Shown: in pieces, positions 59,776-64,000 of the stretch
Layout: every line of letters starts with the position of its first letter
Numbering within the stretch: the stretch's first letter is position 1
DNA from: DASUAS01 sp963809795
GTDB lineage: Bacteria > Actinomycetota > Acidimicrobiia > IMCC26256 > DASPTH01
Assembly: GCA_963809795.1 (NCBI GenBank)
Contig: CAWELN010000014.1
Location: 186,001 to 250,000, forward strand
DNA: 64,000 nt
Direction: 5' to 3'
Made by a program: the position numbers and the translations under genes
Notes under the pieces: model-generated
Databases searched by the model: none
What the model saw: the letters and a program-made list of their open reading frames with translations, nothing else
Told to the model about the DNA's origin: nothing

Positions 59776-60398
59776 CACTCATCTCCTTCGGCTTCGAGGG
59801 CATCGGCGATCCGCCGCAGCGCCAGGCGCAGTCGAGACTTGGCGGTTCCCTCGGGGATGCCGAGCGTCTCCGCGACCTGGCGGTAGGTCTTCCCGCCGAA
59901 GTACGCGAGCTGGATGGCCCGGCGCTGGTCGGGAGGGAGCAGCTCGAGCGCGGCGCGTACCCGCTCGGCGGTGAGCAGTGCGGTCGCCATCTCCTCGACG
60001 TCGGGTTCCGGCACCGCACGACTCGCGGCGCGCTCGGCGCGACGGCGGCGCGCCTCCTCGCGGCGCACGTGGTCGACGGCGCGGCGGTGGGTCAGGGTGC
60101 CCAGCCAGGTCCGGAGGCTGCCGCGCGCGGGATCGAACACATCTGGGCGTTCCCAGAACGCGACGAAGACGTCCTGGCTGACGTCCTCGGCGGCGCGCGT
60201 GTCGCCGATCACGCGCGCCGCGAGGCCGTAGACGAACGACGAGTACTGGTCGTAGACCTCGCGCAGGGCGGTGTCGTCGCCGGCGACGACCCGGTCGCGC
60301 ACCTCGTGCTCCCACCCGCTCGGCGGGACCGTGCGCTCGGCCGTCCTGCGATCGGAGGAAGCGGTCACGGTACGTCCCATCGGAGTGCCATTCGCCAC
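59772..60398 (-). CDS. ECF-type RNA polymerase sigma factor
   Basis: The 208-residue protein has region 2 (VYDQYSSFVYGLAARVIGDTRAAEDVSQDVFVAFWERP, TWLGTLTHRRAVDHVRREEARRRR) and region 4 (ELLPPDQRRAIQLAYFGGKTYRQVAETLGIPEGTAKSRLRLALRRI), very similar to SigK-type ECF factors, whose partners are RskA proteins. The GTG at 60398 has GGAGG 8 nt ahead; an ATG 18 nt downstream is an alternative. It overlaps the anti-sigma-like gene by GTGA, so the two are a coupled pair. Confidence 0.91.
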   Translation of the reverse strand: MANGTPMGRTVTASSDRRTAERTVPPSGWEHEVRDRVVAGDDTALREVYDQYSSFVYGLAARVIGDTRAAEDVSQDVFVAFWERPDVFDPARGSLRTWLGTLTHRRAVDHVRREEARRRRAERAASRAVPEPDVEEMATALLTAERVRAALELLPPDQRRAIQLAYFGGKTYRQVAETLGIPEGTAKSRLRLALRRIADALEAEGDEW

Positions 60399-60433
60399 CG
60401 ACCCTCCCTCCGGATCACCGGGTCCCGCGGACC

Positions 60434-61045
60434 CTACAGCGACCCGCCGCCCGCCCTGGCCGACACCGCGAACCGGGCCTGGATCATCCCCGCCCCGAGG
60501 AGCGAGTAGATCACCAGACCCACCGTGGGCCGGGGGCCCCACCACAAGGACCAGTCGGCGGCCCACCACACGACCGCGGAGACCACCCAGATCACCAGCG
60601 CGACCTTGATCGCCAGGCGCGAGCTCTTGCCCAGGAACGCGACCGCGGCGGTGGCGAGGCCGTCGATCGGCACCATCGGCGGGAACACGGTGAAGAACGA
60701 TCCCCCGGCGGCGGCCACGCCCTTCCCGCCCCGGAACCCGTTCCAGACCGGCCAGCAGTGCCCGGCGATCACGCCGGTCCCCGCCGCGTACGCCGCCGCG
60801 TCACCGATGGCGAGACCCACGAGCCCGGCCAGCGCCCCCTTGGCCGCGTCCATCACGATGACCAGCAGCCCCCACTTCCTCCCCAACACCCGCGCCGCGT
60901 TCAACCCCCCGGGATTCCCCGACCCCGAAGCCCGCAGATCCACCGCCCCCCGCGACGCGACCCGAGTCACGAGATCGGCCGACGGAAACATCCCGATCAC
61001 ATAACCAACCAAACCCCCGACGACGATCTGCCGACCGTCAGACAC
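60434..61045 (-). CDS. plsY: acyl-phosphate glycerol-3-phosphate acyltransferase (PlsY)
   Basis: A membrane enzyme that acylates glycerol-3-phosphate, the first step of phospholipid synthesis. The 203-residue protein has about five hydrophobic segments and the three conserved PlsY motifs: SGSGNPGGLNAARVLG (usually GSGNIGATN), a DAAKG, and GHCWPVWNGFRGGKGVA. The GTG start has TAGGCT 6 nt upstream. The first motif departs from the common IGATN form, which may reflect a divergent actinobacterial branch. Confidence 0.9.
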   Translation of the reverse strand: MSDGRQIVVGGLVGYVIGMFPSADLVTRVASRGAVDLRASGSGNPGGLNAARVLGRKWGLLVIVMDAAKGALAGLVGLAIGDAAAYAAGTGVIAGHCWPVWNGFRGGKGVAAAGGSFFTVFPPMVPIDGLATAAVAFLGKSSRLAIKVALVIWVVSAVVWWAADWSLWWGPRPTVGLVIYSLLGAGMIQARFAVSARAGGGSL

Positions 61046-61075
61046 GAGCGGAGCCTACGACGCGACGACGGCGAC

Positions 61076-61092
61076 GACGGCCGAAGGCCGTC
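61076..61092 (-). terminator. 7-bp stem-loop downstream of ilvC
   Basis: GACGGCC-GAA-GGCCGTC is a perfect 7-bp stem with a 3-nt loop in the 161-bp gap between ilvC and plsY. It may end the ilvC message; there is no T-run. The rest of the gap is GC-rich with a short repeated GAGCGNAGCGAGCG-type motif and no open frame that I would call. Confidence 0.35.
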
Positions 61093-61206
61093 GAGCATCG
61101 GGTTGCCGCGCGCAGCCGCGGTTCGGAGCGAGCGCAGCGAGCGAAGACGCGAAGCGGCGAGCACGGCGGCCCGATGATCGGCGGCCGCCCCGACGCACGC
61201 CAAGGG

Positions 61207-62236
61207 CTAACCCCCGGAGACGTCCCGCGGCTTCGCCTTGCCCTGCCCGATCCACGGCATCATCGACCGGAGGCGGTCCCCCACCTCTTCGATCGGATGC
61301 TCCGCCGACTTCTTGCGCAGCGCGTTGAACACCGGTCGCCCGGCCTGGTTCTCGAGGATCCACTCCTGGGCGAACTTGCCGGTCTGGATCTCGTCGAGGA
61401 TCTCACGCATCTCGGCGCGGGTCGTCGTCGGTGACGATCCGCGGGCCACGCGTCATGTCGCCGTACTCCGCGGTGTCGGAGATCGAGTAGCGCATGTTGG
61501 CGATGCCGCCCTCGTAGATGAGGTCGACGATCAGCTTCACCTCGTGCAGGGTCTCGAAGTAGGCGGACTCGGGCTGGTAACCCGCGTTCACCAGCGTCTC
61601 GTAGCTGGCCTTGATGAGCTCGACGAGACCGCCGCAGAGCACCACCTGCTCGCCGAAGAGATCGGTCTCGGTCTCCTCCTCGAACGTGGTGTCGAGCACA
61701 CCGGCGCGGGTCGCGCCGATCGCACGGGCGTACGCGAGCGCGGTCTGCTTGGCCTTGCCGGTCTCGTCGGCCGACACCGCCACGAGCGCGGGGACGCCGC
61801 CGCCCTCCTCGTAGGTGCGCCGGACGAGGTGGCCGGGACCCTTGGGCGCGATCATCCAGACGTCGACGCCTTTCGGTGGCGTGATCTGCCCGAAGTGGAT
61901 GTTGAACCCGTGCGCGAACGCGAGCGAGTCGCGTTCCTCGAGGTTGGGCTCGATGTCTTCCTTGTAGATGCGCGCCTGCTCGGTGTCGGGGAGCAGCACC
62001 ATGATCACGTCGGCTTCCTTGCACGCGTCCGCGGTCGTCAGCACCCGGAGCCCGGCCTCCTCGGCCTTGGCCCACGACGACGAACCTTCCCGGAGACCGA
62101 CGCGCACGTCGACGCCGGAGTCCTTCATGTTGAGCGCGTGCGCATGTCCCTGCGACCCGTAGCCGAGGACCGCCACCTTGCGTCCCTCGAGGAGGCCGAG
62201 ATCGGCGTCGTCGTCGTAGTAGATGGTCGCAGACAT
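61207..62236 (-). CDS. ilvC: ketol-acid reductoisomerase, frameshifted
   Basis: The enzyme isomerises and reduces acetolactate in valine/leucine/isoleucine synthesis. Joined frames give about 342 residues: the NADPH motif GYGSQGHAHALNMKDSG, IMVLLPDTEQ, MIAPKGPGHLVRRTY, the Mg ligands in DLFGEQVVLCGG, and after the frame change AEMREILDEIQTGKFAQEWILENQ with the usual C-terminal SMMPWI. The extra base is in GGG 61419-61421 (plus strand). ATG at 62236 has GGAG about 8 nt ahead. It is 118 bp from ilvN and probably in the ilvBNC unit. Confidence 0.9.
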
Positions 62237-62354
62237 AATTCGCTCCTTCACTGCGGCGCAGGGTACCTGCGCCGCGGGCGTTCACTCGCTGGCGAGCAGC
62301 CTGCGCTCGCTTCGCTCGTCTCCGGCTGCCGCGTCTTGCGGCGCAATCAGTTTG

Positions 62355-62898
62355 TCAGACCGCCCGGTTCTTCACGGCACGCAGCTTGGCGGGGCGCCGG
62401 GCCAGCTTGGGCAGGGCGATGCGTCCGGTGCGCTGGAGCTCGATGATCCCGAACGGCTGCAGCAGATCCGTCATGGCGTCGAGCTTCTCGGGCGCGCCGG
62501 CCACCTGGATGGTGAGGGCGTCGTGACCGACGTCGTCGATGCGGGCCTGGAAGATCGAGGCCAGCTCGGTGATCTGCGACCGCAGCTCGGCGCGTCGCCT
62601 TCACCGTGACCAGCATGAGCTCCCGCTCGACCGCCTCGTCGGGGTGCAGCTCGGCGATCTTGAGCACCGGGATCAGCTTGTTGAGCTGCTTGGTGATCTG
62701 CTCGAGCGGCGCCGACTCGGCGTCGACGACGATGGTCATCCGGCTGAAGCGCTCGTCCTCGGTCGGGCTGACCGCGAGCGACACGATGTTGAACCCGCGG
62801 CGCGCGAAGAGCCCGGCGACACGCGAGAGCACGCCGAACTTGTTCTCGACGAGCACGGTGAGGATGTGGTGCTTGCCGGACATCTCGCTCGTCGCCAT
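62355..62898 (-). CDS. ilvN: acetolactate synthase small (regulatory) subunit, frameshifted
   Basis: The regulatory subunit of acetohydroxyacid synthase carries the feedback site for valine. Joined frames give about 180 residues: an N-terminal ACT domain (HILTVLVENKFGVLSRVAGLFARRGFNIVSLAVSPTEDERFSRMTIVV) and, after the change, IDDVG..TIQVAG and the end AKLRAVKNRAV. The extra base is at about 62589-62594; removing it restores AELRSQITELASIFQAR. The ATG overlaps the ilvB stop (TGATG). Confidence 0.88.
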
Positions 62899-64000
62899 CA
62901 GTCACGCCCTCCCGGACGGTCGTGCGCGGGGTCGAGGATCACGTCGTCGTTCGTCGTCCCGGGCGCGACCATCGGGTACACCTTCTCCCGATAGTCGGTG
63001 CGGAAGTCGATCACGACCGGCCGGTCGTCGACCTCGTTCGCCTTCTGGATCGTCGTCTCGACGTCGTCGGGCGTGTCGACACGGAAAGCGACGCACCCCA
63101 TGGCCTCGGCCCACTTCACGTAGTCGGGCAGGTCGGGCGAGAGGTACACCTCGCTGTACCGCTCCTCGTAGAAGAGCTCCTGCCACTGGCGGACCATGCC
63201 CAGGTACGCGTTGTTGAGGATCGCGATCTTCACCGGGATGCGCTCGGCGCTCGCGGTCACCAGCTCCTGCGCGGTCATCTGGAAGCAGCCGTCGCCGTCG
63301 ACCGCCCACACCATGCGCTCCGGCTTGCCGACCTTGGCGCCGATCGCCGCCGGCACCGCGAAGCCCATGGTGCCCAGCCCGCCGGAGTTGACCCACGTGT
63401 AGGGGTGGTTGAACTTCCAGCGCTGGCTGGTCCACATCTGGTGTTGGCCCACGCCTGACGCGACGATCGTGTCGTCGGGGGTGTTGTCGCGCAGCTGGTC
63501 GATCACGTACTGCGGCTTGAGCGGGCCGTCCTCCACCTGCTCGTAGTGCAGCGGGAACTGCTGCTGCCACCGGCGCAGCTGCACGTGCCAGTCGTCGAGC
63601 GACGGCCACTCGCGCCTGTTCTTCTCGGCGCGCACCGCCTTCACCATCTCCTCGATCACGAGGCGGCAGTCGCCGACGATGGGCACGTCGGGACGGCGCA
63701 CCTTGCCCAGCTCGGCGGGGTCGATGTCGACGTGGATGATCTTGGCGCCCTGGGCGAACCCGTCGAGCTTGCCGGTGACGCGGTCGTCGAAGCGCGACCC
63801 CAGCGCGACGAGCAGGTCGGACTGCTGCATGGCGGTGATCGCGGTGTAGTTGCCGTGCATGCCCGGCATGCCCAGGCAGCGCTCGTGGTCGTCGGGGAAC
63901 GCGCCCCGCGCCATCAGCGTGGTGACCACCGGGAAGCCGGTGAGCTCGACCAGCTCGCGCAGGGCCTCGGCGGCCCTGGCCTTCAAGATGCCACCACCGG
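62898..64000 (-). CDS. ilvB: acetolactate synthase large (catalytic) subunit, 5' part missing
   Basis: The TPP enzyme condenses pyruvate to acetolactate (or with 2-oxobutyrate). About 367 C-terminal residues are visible of roughly 580-600. Visible features: the central FAD-domain LGMPGMHGNYTAITAMQQSDLLVALGSRFDDRVTG, and the C-terminal TPP/Mg region GDGCFQMTAQELVTASAERIPVKIAILNNAYLGMVRQWQELFYEERYSE. The last residues are DPAHDRPGGRD. The frame runs off the right end of the window at base 64000; its start lies beyond. Confidence 0.93.
   Translation of the reverse strand, partial: GGGILKARAAEALRELVELTGFPVVTTLMARGAFPDDHERCLGMPGMHGNYTAITAMQQSDLLVALGSRFDDRVTGKLDGFAQGAKIIHVDIDPAELGKVRRPDVPIVGDCRLVIEEMVKAVRAEKNRREWPSLDDWHVQLRRWQQQFPLHYEQVEDGPLKPQYVIDQLRDNTPDDTIVASGVGQHQMWTSQRWKFNHPYTWVNSGGLGTMGFAVPAAIGAKVGKPERMVWAVDGDGCFQMTAQELVTASAERIPVKIAILNNAYLGMVRQWQELFYEERYSEVYLSPDLPDYVKWAEAMGCVAFRVDTPDDVETTIQKANEVDDRPVVIDFRTDYREKVYPMVAPGTTNDDVILDPAHDRPGGRD

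Noticed and set aside
19593..62594. Programmed +1 frameshifting as a general feature
   Set aside because: The shift sites share no slippery motif or stop-codon context and include core biosynthetic genes; homopolymer insertion error is simpler. Kept as a finding for testing, not as an annotation.
1..64000. CRISPR arrays, insertion sequences, prophage or toxin-antitoxin modules
   Set aside because: No regularly spaced repeats, transposase, integrase or paired small toxin/antitoxin genes were seen on reading both strands.
1..64000. tRNA or rRNA genes
   Set aside because: No T-arm consensus (GGTTCGAATCC-like) with matching acceptor stems or rRNA-like conserved blocks were recognised; a dedicated tRNAscan run would be decisive.

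Overview
The window is high-GC DNA (roughly 70% by eye) with densely packed genes on both strands, short or overlapping gene junctions and frequent GTG starts. Its gene content points to an actinobacterium: menaquinone (Men) biosynthesis, F420-type oxidoreductases, many ECF sigma factors, two MDMPI/anti-sigma-type proteins and an LPXTG surface protein. The set of genes and the repeated leaderless -10 boxes would fit Acidimicrobiia, but that class-level placement is inference; no rRNA, tRNA or marker gene is present to settle it. I saw no insertion sequence, prophage, integrase or CRISPR array.

Layout. 0-5 kb: the end of a molybdenum hydroxylase FAD subunit, a Nudix hydrolase, a secreted beta-propeller lipoprotein, a leucine-type amino-acid dehydrogenase and a histidine phosphatase. 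4.9-9.3 kb: a TPP riboswitch followed by one tightly overlapped operon for thiamine pyrophosphokinase and a thiamine-type ABC importer. 9.3-12.1 kb: a structured intergenic segment, then response regulator, histidine kinase and ribB. 12.2-14.2 kb: secreted esterase and small envelope proteins. 14.4-18.5 kb: a block of visibly lower GC with an ECF sigma factor carrying a SnoaL-like tail, a DHFR-like reductase, a deazaflavin-type protein and two alpha/beta hydrolases; this looks acquired. 18.5-31.3 kb: small membrane proteins, YihY protein, PdxH, an ECF sigma factor with two beta-propeller partners, acyl-CoA dehydrogenase, luciferase-like oxidoreductase, and a glycosyltransferase/deacetylase pair. 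31-36.7 kb: DMT transporter, a second ECF sigma with a proline-repeat membrane partner, a chaplin-like LPFTG protein and a UbiB kinase. 36.7-43.9 kb: acyl-CoA ligase, flavin reductase, an overlapped enoyl-CoA hydratase / CoA-transferase / enoyl-CoA hydratase / aldo-keto reductase operon, and an MFS exporter. 43.9-51.7 kb: a MerR regulator and menG, menF, menD, menH, menC, menA and menB; menE is not in the window. 51.8-58.8 kb: ATP-dependent DNA ligase, amidase, SDR, and a large membrane GGDEF-EAL protein. 58.8-64 kb: a third sigma/anti-sigma-type pair, plsY and the branched-chain amino-acid genes ilvC, ilvN and ilvB (ilvB runs off the end).

Three global observations matter for reading the annotation. 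First, nine genes, including ilvC and ilvN, are each interrupted by one frameshift, and in all nine the phase change is the same (+1, one extra base), mostly in short homopolymers. An insertion-biased sequencing error is the simplest explanation; I annotate these as single genes with a frameshift. Second, many genes have a TANNNT box 6-9 nt before their start codon, which implies leaderless transcripts and was used to choose several starts. Third, three genes lack any ATG/GTG/TTG start at the expected place but have a CTG overlapping the preceding stop as CTGA, suggesting coupled translation from CTG.
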